DNA of 29,660 bases from Deltaproteobacteria bacterium (GTDB lineage: Bacteria; Desulfobacterota; Desulfuromonadia; Desulfuromonadales; Geothermobacteraceae): contig RFIO01000098.1 in the NCBI GenBank assembly GCA_003695205.1, positions 1-29,660 on the forward strand, read 5' to 3'. Below are positions 8,071-16,870 of the stretch, piece after piece. The position numbers and the translations under genes are program-made. The notes below the pieces were generated by a model. The model was not told the origin of the DNA. It ran no database searches and saw nothing but the letters and a program-made list of their open reading frames with translations. Position 1 is the first letter of the stretch, and each line of letters starts with the position of its first letter.

Positions 8071-9776
8071 ATATTACAAAAAACCGCCGAATCCTCTGTA
8101 TTGATGACGAAGAGAGCATCCGCCTGACCTTCAAAACCTTCCTCGAGGATGAAGGTTACCTGGTTGACACCGCCGAATCGGCCGACCAGGCCCTGACCAT
8201 GCTGGCAGAAGCCCCCTATGACCTGATATTCCTCGACATCATGCTGGGCCAGCATTCGGGCATCAACGTCCTGCGCGTCATCCGCAAGAAAAAGATCAAG
8301 GCTCCGGTCATCATGATCACCGGCGCACCCGAAGTTGAAACCGCGGCCGAGGCCGTTCGTCTGGGCGCATTTGATTACCTCTCCAAACCGGTACGGCAGG
8401 AGACCCTGCTCAAGCTGGCAAAACTCGCGTTCACCCATCTGGACCTGAGCCGGCAGAAGGAGGAGTACCAGGCCCACCTCGAAGCAATCTTCCAGTGCCT
8501 TCAGGACGGTATCCTCACCGTCGACCCACAGCTGCACCTGCAGGAGATCAACGAGGCGGCACGCGAACTGCTGGGAGTAGCCGGCGAGGTGATCGGCGAA
8601 CGAATCGACGGCATCGGCATGGTCGGTGCCACCTGTGCTGAACTGATCGAACAGACCCTGCAGACCCGGCAACCGGCTGAGCGATACAGGGTCGAGTTCG
8701 CCGCGGCCGGGTCCGGCAGCCGCAAGGTTCTTTCGCTCCATTCGGCGCCATTGATAACCCAGGGGCGCCATTTCAGCGGCGCGGTTCTGGTGCTTCGAGA
8801 CGAGACTCCCTTGGTCACTCTCGAAGACGACCTCCGCAAGCAGCACCAGCCGGACAACATGATCGGCAACTGTCCGGCCATGCAGAAGGTCTACAATCTG
8901 ATTCATTCACTGGCTTCAGTCGATACCACCGTGCTGGTCACCGGTGAATCGGGCACCGGCAAGGAACTGGTCGCCGAAGCCCTGCACCGGATGGGGGATC
9001 GCCGCAACGGACCGTTGATCAAATTCAATTGTGCCGCCCTGCCGGAAACGCTCCTGGAAAGCGAATTGTTCGGCCACGTCAAGGGCGCTTTCACCGGTGC
9101 CACCGGCAACAAGGTCGGGCGCTTCCAGAAGGCCGCCGGCGGTACGATCTTCCTGGACGAAATCGGCGACATCTCACCGGCCATGCAGGTGCGCCTGCTG
9201 AGGGTGCTTCAGGAAAAGACCATCGAACGGGTCGGCGATTCGACTCCGATCAAGGTCGACGTCCGCATCGTTGCCGCGACCAACAAGGATCTGCTGGAAA
9301 AGGTCGAAGCCGGCGAATTTCGCGAAGACCTCTACTACCGGCTCAATGTTGTCAGCCTGCGGCTGCCACCCCTGCGGGACCGCGATGACGACCTGCAACT
9401 TCTGGTCGACTTTTTCGTGCAGAAATTCAACGCCCGCTTCGGAAAACAGGTGCGCGGCGTGTCTGACAACGTCATGGATATTTTTCGGCGCTACAGCTGG
9501 CCGGGCAACGTACGCGAACTGGAACATGCCATCGAGCACGCCTTCGTCCTGTGCCAGGAAAGCATGATTACCACCGAGCATCTCTCTCAGGACCTGCTCG
9601 GCCGGACCGCCACGACCAGGGCGGTGCAGGATGGCCCGAACAAGGGGTTCCGCGACGATCGCACCTCGATCATCGAAGCCCTGCAGCAGGCCGGCGGCAA
9701 CAAAACCCGGGCCGCCCAACTGCTCGGCATGAGCCGGCGCACCATCTATCGCAAGATCCAGGAATACGGTCTCTGA
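8067..9776 (+). CDS. Sigma-54-dependent response regulator (receiver-PAS-AAA+-Fis HTH)
   Basis: The 569-residue protein is an NtrC-family activator. The receiver (1-125) has D13/D14, phospho-acceptor D57, T85 and K107. A PAS-like segment fills about 135-250, an addition absent from standard NtrC. The AAA+ domain (about 265-500) shows Walker A GESGTGKE (293-300), the sigma-54 contact loop GAFTGA (340-345), Walker B FLDEIGD (362-368), and WPGNVRELEHA. A Fis-type helix-turn-helix ends the protein (NKTRAAQLLGMSRRTIYRKI). It overlaps the kinase gene by 4 bp and is surely its partner. It should drive sigma-54 promoters; the inverted repeat just downstream of its own gene is a candidate binding site, though that link is inferred. 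Confidence 0.95.
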   Translation: MNITKNRRILCIDDEESIRLTFKTFLEDEGYLVDTAESADQALTMLAEAPYDLIFLDIMLGQHSGINVLRVIRKKKIKAPVIMITGAPEVETAAEAVRLGAFDYLSKPVRQETLLKLAKLAFTHLDLSRQKEEYQAHLEAIFQCLQDGILTVDPQLHLQEINEAARELLGVAGEVIGERIDGIGMVGATCAELIEQTLQTRQPAERYRVEFAAAGSGSRKVLSLHSAPLITQGRHFSGAVLVLRDETPLVTLEDDLRKQHQPDNMIGNCPAMQKVYNLIHSLASVDTTVLVTGESGTGKELVAEALHRMGDRRNGPLIKFNCAALPETLLESELFGHVKGAFTGATGNKVGRFQKAAGGTIFLDEIGDISPAMQVRLLRVLQEKTIERVGDSTPIKVDVRIVAATNKDLLEKVEAGEFREDLYYRLNVVSLRLPPLRDRDDDLQLLVDFFVQKFNARFGKQVRGVSDNVMDIFRRYSWPGNVRELEHAIEHAFVLCQESMITTEHLSQDLLGRTATTRAVQDGPNKGFRDDRTSIIEALQQAGGNKTRAAQLLGMSRRTIYRKIQEYGL

Positions 9777-9790
9777 CTCCATCCCCTCCC

Positions 9791-9831
9791 GTGCACTGTG
9801 TCATGACACACTGTGCCATGACACAGTGCAC
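9791..9831. repeat. 15-bp perfect inverted repeat made of tandem TGTGYCATGACACA units
   Basis: Left arm GTGCACTGTGTCATG (9791-9805) and right arm CATGACACAGTGCAC (9817-9831) pair without mismatch across an 11-nt spacer. Within it are two overlapping dyads: a perfect 14-bp palindrome TGTGTCATGACACA (9797-9810) and a 20-bp near-palindrome at 9809-9828 with one mismatched pair. Their centres are 15 bp apart. A further half-site TGGCACA lies at 9837-9843. No T-run follows, so paired operators or an upstream activator site about 200 bp before the sigma-54-like promoter is more likely than a terminator. Confidence 0.75.
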
Positions 9832-10008
9832 ACCTGTGGCACACTTCTTCCCGCTGTTCAAAACCTCACGGGACGCCCTGTACGGCAATTTCCCCGGCAC
9901 GAGCAATCTGGCGTTTTTTTTCTTGTCCTGACGAAACGCCTCTGCCATGGGACCTCACCACCCCTCCAATCGTTTTCGGTTCAAAAATTTGACCTGTTTT
10001 TTTCCTTT

Positions 10009-10023
10009 TGGCACCGATCTTGA
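10009..10023 (+). promoter_or_regulatory. Possible sigma-54 promoter of FleQ-like gene
   Basis: TGGCACC-GATC-TTGA has the -24 TGGCAC box perfectly and TTG at the right spacing, but the -12 GC reads GA. It lies 63 bp before the start codon and about 180 bp downstream of the operator-like repeats, an arrangement usual for enhancer-activated genes. Because the -12 is imperfect, confidence is moderate. Confidence 0.4.
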
Positions 10024-10085
10024 GAAAGACGGGGACAACATTCTGACAGTTCGCCCGGCAGGGCACGGACCCAAAAGGAGGCAAC

Positions 10086-11150
<1,065 letters not shown>

Positions 11151-11177
11151 ACCTCCATCCTCCTCCTTGCGTGTGTG

Positions 11178-11220
11178 ACAGACGAAGGGCCCCGGGAAAT
11201 AGCCGGGGCCCTTCGTCTGT
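11178..11220. terminator. Bidirectional 18-bp hairpin between convergent operons
   Basis: ACAGACGAAGGGCCCCGG and its exact complement pair around a 7-nt loop (GAAATAG), giving an 18-bp GC-rich stem. On the plus strand it is followed by only a short T-run (TTTGAA), and the minus side has none. Its place 27 bp after the activator stop and 27 bp before the end of the convergent che operon fits a shared terminator. Confidence 0.85.
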
Positions 11221-11247
11221 TTGAACCATACTTGTTTTGATCAGGCC

Positions 11248-13023
11248 TCATGCGGCATGTTCCCGTATCTTGCTGCCGATGGAATCCGGCTGGGCCGGGG
11301 TAACGAGGATATCCCGGATACCGTACTTGATGGCGCGCAGAACCATGCTGCGGGTCCAGTTGGGACCGGCAGCAAGGACCGGGACACGATCCTTGACCAA
11401 CGCATGAATGCGGATCGCTGCCGCCAATCCCTTTTCACCGACATCGTCCATGATCAGCAGCACAAGCCTGACATCAGGCGTTATCAGCAACTCATCCCCA
11501 TCTGCAGCCGAAAGGTTCGCCCGGCGGACAAGGAAGCCGACCTTCTCGGCCTCAGAAGCGAAAATCCGGCCCGATTCTTCATCGTTGCAGTAGAGAACAA
11601 CGACCGGCTTCGCCCCGGCCGCCGTGTTTTGCGCCTCCCCGTCACCCCCCTCGGTTCCGGTCTCTGCCACGGCACCTTCATCGGCTCCGGAAGGATTCCC
11701 GGGCGCAGCGTCGTCAGCCAAATTGAAGGCCTCGACCGGGAAAAACCAGCGCACCGCGCCCAGATCCTTGTCGGCAAACGTCAGGGTTCCTTCGACAAAA
11801 AGGAAGTCTCCTTCACCGGCAGGCAGGCTGCCGCCGGCTTCGATCTCGAGCGGATCGACGAGCTGAAAACCGGTCTTGACAAAACGGATCGGATCCTTTT
11901 TGCACTGCTCCTTGAAAACAGTCGTGAAGACTCCGGCCACGATGTTGACGATTTCACCGTAGGCGTCTCCGTCCTCTTCGCCGAATTCACCGCTTGCCAG
12001 ACGGCTTTCGAGTTCGGCGTCCGGCAGCATGATCAGTGTACCACCCATTCGAATGGCAGCTGAAAGGGGCACCAGCATCCAGCCCTGGTGCTTGTCAGCA
12101 GCTTCCATCTGTATCTCTGCCAGAACCTGCTGTCCGTCAAGTCCAGCGAATAGTTCACCATGCGGCGCAACCCTGGCCTTTGCGCCACCTACGGTCACAT
12201 TCTGGCCGAGAAAACCGGTTACCTCGGTTCCGACCCGGCCGACAGCCAATCTGGCTATTTTGATCAATTCTGCCAGTGTCAGCCCGGATGCCACCGTCTT
12301 TTGCTCAGCAGCCTCGGTCGACGTTCCGGACTCTACCGGTTCGGTACCCCTGTTGGCCGCGTCTTTCACCTCTGTAGCCGGGGCGGGTTCGCTTTCCGCC
12401 GGAACAGCATCCTCTGATTTTTCTTCCCCGACAGGCAGCCCCGCTTCGGCTTCTTCATCACCAAACAGTTCCTGGGGGAAAACCAGCAGCATGGGCCCCG
12501 AAAAGTCGCTGCCGGCCAAAGCACCGGAGGCTTCCAGAATAACCAGCGGCCCTTCCGGAAAGGGGTTGTCTCCCCCGGCAGCGGCTTCGAGAGCATCAAC
12601 CATCTCGACGCCGGTTTTCACCATGCGAATCTGGTCCGGGTATATCTTTTCGAACAGGCTGGACAAAACTCCGGTCAGGACGTTGATGATTTCCCCAAAG
12701 GCATCCTGGGCTTCATCGCCGAATTCGCCGCCGGCTATCCTCTCCTGGATCTCTTCTTCCGGCAGCATGATCAGGGTGCCACCAAGGCGCACCGCGTCCG
12801 GCAGGGAGGCGACGCACCAGGCCTGGCCGGGCGTTTCCCCCTCCACCCGAATACTGGCCAGCACCAGCTTGCCTTCGCGCTGGTCGAAAAATGCCTGCCG
12901 GTCGCCGGCCTCAATACCGGTGCATGCAAGGGTGATATCCTGCCCCAGCAGCGCGCTCAGCTCCTCCTGTCCCCGGGACGGGAAGGACTGCAGTATTTTT
13001 CGGGCTACATCCAGTCTGTCCAT
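11248..13023 (-). CDS. Tandem CheX/CheC-like protein with C-terminal degenerate receiver
   Basis: This 591-residue protein is the last gene of the che operon. Two related modules (about 20-190 and 262-435) share GGTLIMLP, a GEFG segment, VKTG, and a D-x3-E-x2-N phosphatase-type helix (D107-E111-N114 and D353-E357-N360) as in CheC/CheX/FliY. An acidic, Ala/Pro/Thr-rich linker (about 190-247) joins them. Residues 472-591 look like a receiver fold (VVVLYCNDEES, LLIMDD, VPVLAAG, GIRDILVTP) in which the conserved Lys before Pro is Thr575 and the switch Thr/Ser is Ala, so it is probably a pseudo-receiver. It may bind CheY-P or a motor or receptor partner. The ATG has AGGGA four bases upstream. I know no named family with this full architecture; the role is inferred as phosphatase or adaptor. 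Confidence 0.75.
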   Translation of the reverse strand: MDRLDVARKILQSFPSRGQEELSALLGQDITLACTGIEAGDRQAFFDQREGKLVLASIRVEGETPGQAWCVASLPDAVRLGGTLIMLPEEEIQERIAGGEFGDEAQDAFGEIINVLTGVLSSLFEKIYPDQIRMVKTGVEMVDALEAAAGGDNPFPEGPLVILEASGALAGSDFSGPMLLVFPQELFGDEEAEAGLPVGEEKSEDAVPAESEPAPATEVKDAANRGTEPVESGTSTEAAEQKTVASGLTLAELIKIARLAVGRVGTEVTGFLGQNVTVGGAKARVAPHGELFAGLDGQQVLAEIQMEAADKHQGWMLVPLSAAIRMGGTLIMLPDAELESRLASGEFGEEDGDAYGEIVNIVAGVFTTVFKEQCKKDPIRFVKTGFQLVDPLEIEAGGSLPAGEGDFLFVEGTLTFADKDLGAVRWFFPVEAFNLADDAAPGNPSGADEGAVAETGTEGGDGEAQNTAAGAKPVVVLYCNDEESGRIFASEAEKVGFLVRRANLSAADGDELLITPDVRLVLLIMDDVGEKGLAAAIRIHALVKDRVPVLAAGPNWTRSMVLRAIKYGIRDILVTPAQPDSIGSKIREHAA

Positions 13024-13031
13024 GTTCCCTG

Positions 13032-13523
13032 TCAGTCGAGCAGCTTCAGTTCAACCAGCATTCGGGAGCCATTCACCTGAAAATACCAGCCGGCCCAGCT
13101 GCCGCCGGCCGGAAGATGAACCTGGTAGCCACGGCCTGAAAAGAGCTGCGGCACGGCGATATCAATGGCATCCCCCGCCTGCAGCAGACCACTTTTGATA
13201 CCGCCCGCGAGAATGTTAGCCATCTCGCCAACCAGGTCGCGAACCTCTTCGGGCGAGCCTTTTTCATCCAGTCCCAGCATCGCCTGGAAGCAGGCCTGGG
13301 CCAAACAGGCGTCACAGTGCATGCCGACCATCCCCCTGAGGTCGCCGACAAAACCGATCAGCGCCGAATAACAATCGCTGAAGTCTTCCGGTCGTGCCTC
13401 CGCGCAACCTGCAGGCTCGAGGGGCAGCGGGATCATTCCGGCAAACAGGTCCGCCAGCGCATCGCCGACAATGGCGTCGAAGCGACTGAACCCATGACTG
13501 CTGCCAGATATCGCCAGGCTCAT
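13032..13523 (-). CDS. cheX: CheX-like chemotaxis phosphatase
   Basis: The 163-residue protein fits the CheX family, which dephosphorylates CheY-P. The motif is D96-x3-E100-x2-N103 (DLVGEMANILAGG) with P125 about 22 residues on, close to the CheC/CheX consensus. Glu and Asn are the catalytic residues in known CheX. The region LRGMVGMHCDACLAQA resembles the central strand-helix of the family. GAGGAG precedes the ATG. It lies between another cheX-like gene and the tandem CheX-like gene, 8 bp from the latter. Extra cysteines (40, 51, 70, 73, 78) are unusually many for its size. Confidence 0.83.
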   Translation of the reverse strand: MSLAISGSSHGFSRFDAIVGDALADLFAGMIPLPLEPAGCAEARPEDFSDCYSALIGFVGDLRGMVGMHCDACLAQACFQAMLGLDEKGSPEEVRDLVGEMANILAGGIKSGLLQAGDAIDIAVPQLFSGRGYQVHLPAGGSWAGWYFQVNGSRMLVELKLLD

Positions 13524-13541
13524 AATGATCTCCTCGATGGG

Positions 13542-14051
13542 TCAGGCCGCAACCGCCGAACCTTCCAGCTGCAGCTCGACCAGGAACGGCCCATGATCAG
13601 TCTCGAAGCAAAGGGCGACATTCTCACCTTCGATGCTGCTGTCGACACTGTAGTCCGGTCCGGTCACGACCGACGGGATGGCCAGACTTACCTCGAGACC
13701 TCTGGCTGACAATTCGGCCTTGACGATGCCCGCCAGCATGTTGGCGAACTCTCCCATGGCATCAAAAACATCCTCGCCAAAGTCTTCGACGTCCATACCC
13801 AGAAGAAAACCGGTGACGCCCAGAGCCACCTGTTTCGGGCAATGGATCGCGACCAGCCCGCGACAACCGCCGGCCATTCCGACCATGCTGGTCAGATCAC
13901 GATCAAACTCCTCAGGTGACCGGTCCCAGGGATTGCCACCGGCAACATCAGCCATCAGCATGGTTGTGAAAATTTCCCTGGTGCCGTCAGAAAGGCATTG
14001 CGCAAAGTCCACTTTGCTCTCCTTGGCTGCTTTCAGTGAAAGATCAGACAT
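13542..14051 (-). CDS. cheX: CheX-like chemotaxis phosphatase
   Basis: The 169-residue CheX-family protein has D97-x3-E101-x2-N104 (DAMGEFANMLAGIVKAEL) and P126 (LAIPSVVTG). The spacing is identical to that of the neighbouring 163-residue paralogue, so both probably retain CheY-P phosphatase activity. Its start overlaps the last 8 bp of cheY, with GGGAG inside the cheY end, so translation of substrate and phosphatase is likely coupled. Sequence similarity to the next cheX is moderate, implying an old duplication. It is probably cytoplasmic and dimeric as in the family. Confidence 0.86.
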   Translation of the reverse strand: MSDLSLKAAKESKVDFAQCLSDGTREIFTTMLMADVAGGNPWDRSPEEFDRDLTSMVGMAGGCRGLVAIHCPKQVALGVTGFLLGMDVEDFGEDVFDAMGEFANMLAGIVKAELSARGLEVSLAIPSVVTGPDYSVDSSIEGENVALCFETDHGPFLVELQLEGSAVAA

Positions 14052-14415
14052 AATCTCCCAGGGTGGCCTGTATCTGGTCGGGCGTGAACGGCTTTTTCAC
14101 GCTCCCCTTGGCGCCCAGGTTCAGGGCTTCGCGCAGAATATCGGAGCCGGCCTCTGTGGTGATCATAACCACCGGGATGCCGGCAATGGCCGGGTCCTCG
14201 GCCTTTTTGCGCAGGAACTCGACCCCATTCATGTTGGGCATGTTGATGTCGCTGAGGATGATGTCGACACTGTTGCCGTCAAGAACATTCAGCGCTTCCT
14301 GTCCGTCTCCGGCTTCGAGAATGGTTTCGAAGTCGAAACCGGCCTGGCGCAACGAGCGCGCCACGATCTTGCGCATGGTGTTGGAGTCATCAACAATCAA
14401 AACCGATTTTCCCAT
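14044..14415 (-). CDS. cheY: Chemotaxis response regulator CheY
   Basis: The 123-residue single receiver domain carries D9-D10, phospho-acceptor D56 (ILSDINMPNMNG), T86/T87 and K108 (VKKPF). The DINMPNMNGVEFL motif is typical of CheY. In this operon it should receive phosphate from CheA and bind the flagellar motor switch. A GGGAGG ribosome site lies within a short inverted repeat (AACGAA/TTCGTT) directly before the ATG. The end overlaps the cheX-like start. There is no CheZ; the CheX-like proteins are the likely phosphatases. Confidence 0.95.
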   Translation of the reverse strand: MGKSVLIVDDSNTMRKIVARSLRQAGFDFETILEAGDGQEALNVLDGNSVDIILSDINMPNMNGVEFLRKKAEDPAIAGIPVVMITTEAGSDILREALNLGAKGSVKKPFTPDQIQATLGDYV

Positions 14416-14458
14416 AACGAACCTCCCAAAAGTCTTTTCGTTGCAACCAACTGACTGA

Positions 14459-15319
14459 TTATTCGTCGTTCATGGCTTCAACAGCCTGGTTGAATTCTTC
14501 GTTTACCTCCAGAACCAGCCGGTCAAGTTCTCCGTCATCAAGGGCGATATGGTCCTTCCAGTCTTTGGCCAGGCCGTACTGGAGGCTGTCACTTCCCGTG
14601 CCATAGCCGGCCATCATGGCCAGAACGTCGCCAACATGAACGGCATAAACCAGGGGCCTGCCTTCCTCGGGGGCCCTGGCCGGGGTATGGTGCCAGGCGA
14701 CCGCCCAATGAATCGGGGTGGGCAGTCGCCACTGACGGGCCAGCTCGAGTCCGACCTCGCAGTGGTCATAGCCGAGCAGTTGACGTTCAGCGTCCAGGTA
14801 GTCCGGCAGTTCGCCGCTGGCGATCCCGGAAACAAACCGTTCAGCACTGTCCACCAGAAAATCGTTGATAATCCCCTTGCCGATGTCATGCAAAAGGCCG
14901 GCGGTAAAGGCGAGATCAGCATCCAGTTCCCCACGGGCGTGCAAAGCCGCCTGGCGTGCCGCGAACCCGGCGTAAAGATCGTGTTTCCACAGGTCGCCGC
15001 CCTTGGCCTCGTAGCCAGGCAGCGGCTTTTTCATGAGCCGGCCGGCGCTCTCCCCCAGGGCGATGCAGGTCACCATTCGTTCTCCTAGGTAGGTCACGGC
15101 CCGTTCAATCGTCGTGATCGGGGTCAGCAGACCATAAACCGAAGAATTAACCACCCGCAGGACTCTGGCGGTAAGGGTGGCGTCACACCGGATAACCTCG
15201 ATGACATCCTCGACATCATGGTCGCGGCTGGCGCAGATCTGCAGAAGGCGCTGGGCGTGGACGGAAAGGACGGGTGCCCGGGCAATGGCCTTGCGAATCT
15301 TTTCCCTTGTCTGTTCCAT
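14459..15319 (-). CDS. HDOD domain signalling protein
   Basis: The 286-residue protein is an HDOD-domain protein (PF08668): LLQICASRDHDVEDVIEVI, DATLTARVLRVVNSS and TIERAVTYLG form the N-terminal HDOD core. Unlike many HDOD proteins, it keeps an HD-type dyad at H144-D145 (GLLHDIGKGI) and further histidines (HxxxH-like YDHCEVGLELA, WAVAWHH), so phosphohydrolase activity is possible. Such proteins are common in deltaproteobacterial chemotaxis and c-di-GMP contexts, but their biochemical function is usually unknown. The ATG at MEQTREK has GGGAG eight bases upstream; an earlier ATG would run into cheD. It sits between cheD and cheY. Confidence 0.87.
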   Translation of the reverse strand: MEQTREKIRKAIARAPVLSVHAQRLLQICASRDHDVEDVIEVIRCDATLTARVLRVVNSSVYGLLTPITTIERAVTYLGERMVTCIALGESAGRLMKKPLPGYEAKGGDLWKHDLYAGFAARQAALHARGELDADLAFTAGLLHDIGKGIINDFLVDSAERFVSGIASGELPDYLDAERQLLGYDHCEVGLELARQWRLPTPIHWAVAWHHTPARAPEEGRPLVYAVHVGDVLAMMAGYGTGSDSLQYGLAKDWKDHIALDDGELDRLVLEVNEEFNQAVEAMNDE

Positions 15320-15330
15320 GCTCAGCTCCC

Positions 15331-15819
15331 TCAGATTTTCCACTGACCGCGGCCCGGACAAGAGATAATCACCTCGCCGGTTCCCACCGGAACAGTCACG
15401 GTGCGGCTGTAATTTCCGCCGACATCCTCCGCAACGGGCTTTATCCCCTTTTCCCAGAGAATTTTCTTGGCGGCCATTATGTTGCGCTTGCCGATATTGA
15501 AATTGTCTTCACATTTCATGACCGCGGCTCCTCCGACTAGCTTGGCCACCCATCGGCTGCTGTTGCCGTTGCCACTGACCCTGCTCATCTCCCGGATCAG
15601 CAGCGGGATACCCGAATCGGCAAAATAACCCGGTTTGTCCTGCGCCTTTCGTCCGTTGACGGAGGAATCAGGCAATGCGAAATGGATCATGCCGACGGTG
15701 CGCGTTGAAGGATCAAGCAGCACGACAGCAATACAGCTGCCAAGCGCGTAGGTCTTGATGCTGGCGGCCGGGTCTCGCGAGGCGCCGAAATCGCCGATAC
15801 CGAGAATCAGGTCAGACAT
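15331..15819 (-). CDS. cheD: Chemoreceptor glutamine deamidase CheD
   Basis: The 162-residue CheD has T23, C29 (LGSCIAVVLLDP) and H46 (GMIHFALP), the same spacing as the Thr21-Cys27-His44 catalytic triad of Thermotoga CheD. GGAAVM and GGNYSRTVTV are further family marks. CheD deamidates receptor glutamines and can stimulate CheC, so it fits with the CheX/CheC-like modules in this operon. GGAGGGGG precedes the ATG, which overlaps the cheB stop by 8 bp; longer upstream starts lie within cheB and are rejected. Confidence 0.95.
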   Translation of the reverse strand: MSDLILGIGDFGASRDPAASIKTYALGSCIAVVLLDPSTRTVGMIHFALPDSSVNGRKAQDKPGYFADSGIPLLIREMSRVSGNGNSSRWVAKLVGGAAVMKCEDNFNIGKRNIMAAKKILWEKGIKPVAEDVGGNYSRTVTVPVGTGEVIISCPGRGQWKI

Positions 15820-16867
15820 GGCCCCCTCCTGAAACCAGTTCAACCAGGGCCGAGGGGATCCGGGGCAACGCCAGCTGTTTCTGCACGGCACCGAGTTTGT
15901 GGGCCTCCTTCGGCATGCCATAGACGACGCTTGTCGCCTCGTCCTGCCCGATGGTTCTGGCTCCGGCACGCGCCATGGCCAGCAGGCCACGGGCACCGTC
16001 ACCACCCATCCCGGTCAGAATGACGCCGACGGCCCTGGGACCGGCGACCTGGGCCACGGAATCGAACAGCACATCGACTGACGGACAATGTCCATTGACC
16101 GGTTCGCCGGGCTCGCAGGAAACGCTCAGCCCCGCCCGCCCACGCCTCAACCGCATATGGCGTCCTCCGGGCGCGATCAGAACTTCGCCGGCTCGAACGG
16201 CATCACCGTCCCGCGCCTCGCGGACGCGCATCTGGCAACATCGGTCCAGGCTTTCAGCATACATGCTGGTAAAGCCGGGAGGCATATGCTGGGTAATCAC
16301 GATGCCGGGGAAAGCGGCCGGCAGTTGCGACAGAATTTTGCGGGTGGCCTCGGTACCACCGGTTGAGGCGCCGATGGCCACCAGCAGGTCGGAGCGAAAT
16401 GTCGCTTTAGAAGCGCCAACAGGCGCCTGGCCTGGATGCTGAGATTTTTGTGCCCAGTGGCTGACATCGATCGTGGCCGCAAGTTTGACCTTGACGCGCA
16501 GTTCCTCCAGGACACTGGCCAGATCGGCCCCGAGGCCGCTCGGCTTGGCGACAAAATCGACCGCTCCGGCCTGCAAAGCGTCGATGGTAATCTGGCAGCC
16601 TGCCTGGGTCAGGGAACTGACCATGACAACAGGCAGGGGATACTGCGGCATGAGCCGGCGCAGGAACTCGACGCCGTTCATGCGCGGCATTTCGACATCG
16701 AGAGTCATGACATCCGGGCGCGACTTCAGAATCTGGTCCCTGGCCATATAGGCGTCCGCGGCTTCCCCCACCACCTCGATATCCGGATCGAGGGCAAGTC
16801 CCCGACAGATAGCCTGGCGGGCAAGAGCCGAATCATCGACCACAAGAACACGCACACGCCTGGACAT
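15812..16867 (-). CDS. cheB: Chemotaxis methylesterase CheB
   Basis: The 351-residue CheB has an N-terminal receiver (D11/D12, phospho-acceptor D57, T/S at SSLT, K108) and a C-terminal methylesterase domain. The catalytic triad is visible as S168 (IGASTGG), H194 (TQHMPPGFT) and D290 (TGMGGDGA). It removes methyl groups from receptors, opposing CheR, and is activated by CheA phosphorylation. It sits 3 nt after cheR with GGAG nine bases before the ATG. No methyl-accepting receptor is encoded in the window, so its receptors must be elsewhere. Confidence 0.97.
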   Translation of the reverse strand: MSRRVRVLVVDDSALARQAICRGLALDPDIEVVGEAADAYMARDQILKSRPDVMTLDVEMPRMNGVEFLRRLMPQYPLPVVMVSSLTQAGCQITIDALQAGAVDFVAKPSGLGADLASVLEELRVKVKLAATIDVSHWAQKSQHPGQAPVGASKATFRSDLLVAIGASTGGTEATRKILSQLPAAFPGIVITQHMPPGFTSMYAESLDRCCQMRVREARDGDAVRAGEVLIAPGGRHMRLRRGRAGLSVSCEPGEPVNGHCPSVDVLFDSVAQVAGPRAVGVILTGMGGDGARGLLAMARAGARTIGQDEATSVVYGMPKEAHKLGAVQKQLALPRIPSALVELVSGGGHV

Positions 16868-16870
16868 GAA

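Larger units (their letters stand above)
9777..10085. other. 309-bp intergenic region with operator-like repeats
   Basis: There is no gene here. The left part holds a large inverted repeat (described separately). The middle has a run of eight T at 9914-9921 without a convincing stem before it. The right part has a sigma-54-like promoter and an AAAGGAGG ribosome site at about 10074-10080. Base composition is more AT-rich around 9975-10010, fitting a regulatory region for the activator gene that follows. Confidence 0.7.

Noticed and set aside
9837..9851. TGGCACACTTCTTCC as a sigma-54 promoter
   Set aside because: The -24 is good but there is no GC at -12, and it lies about 240 bp before the next gene.
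9914..9921. Run of eight T as a possible terminator after the response regulator
   Set aside because: No convincing stem lies directly before it.
11751..11860. Tandem repeats or a mobile element as the source of the CheX-like duplication
   Set aside because: The modules are diverged at DNA level and sit in one reading frame; no terminal repeats or transposase are seen.
12029..13198. 389-residue Ser/Pro/Ala-rich open frame antisense to the tandem CheX-like gene
   Set aside because: Composition is a mirror of the acidic Ala-rich gene; no start signal or recognizable domain. The minus-strand frame has clear repeated modules.
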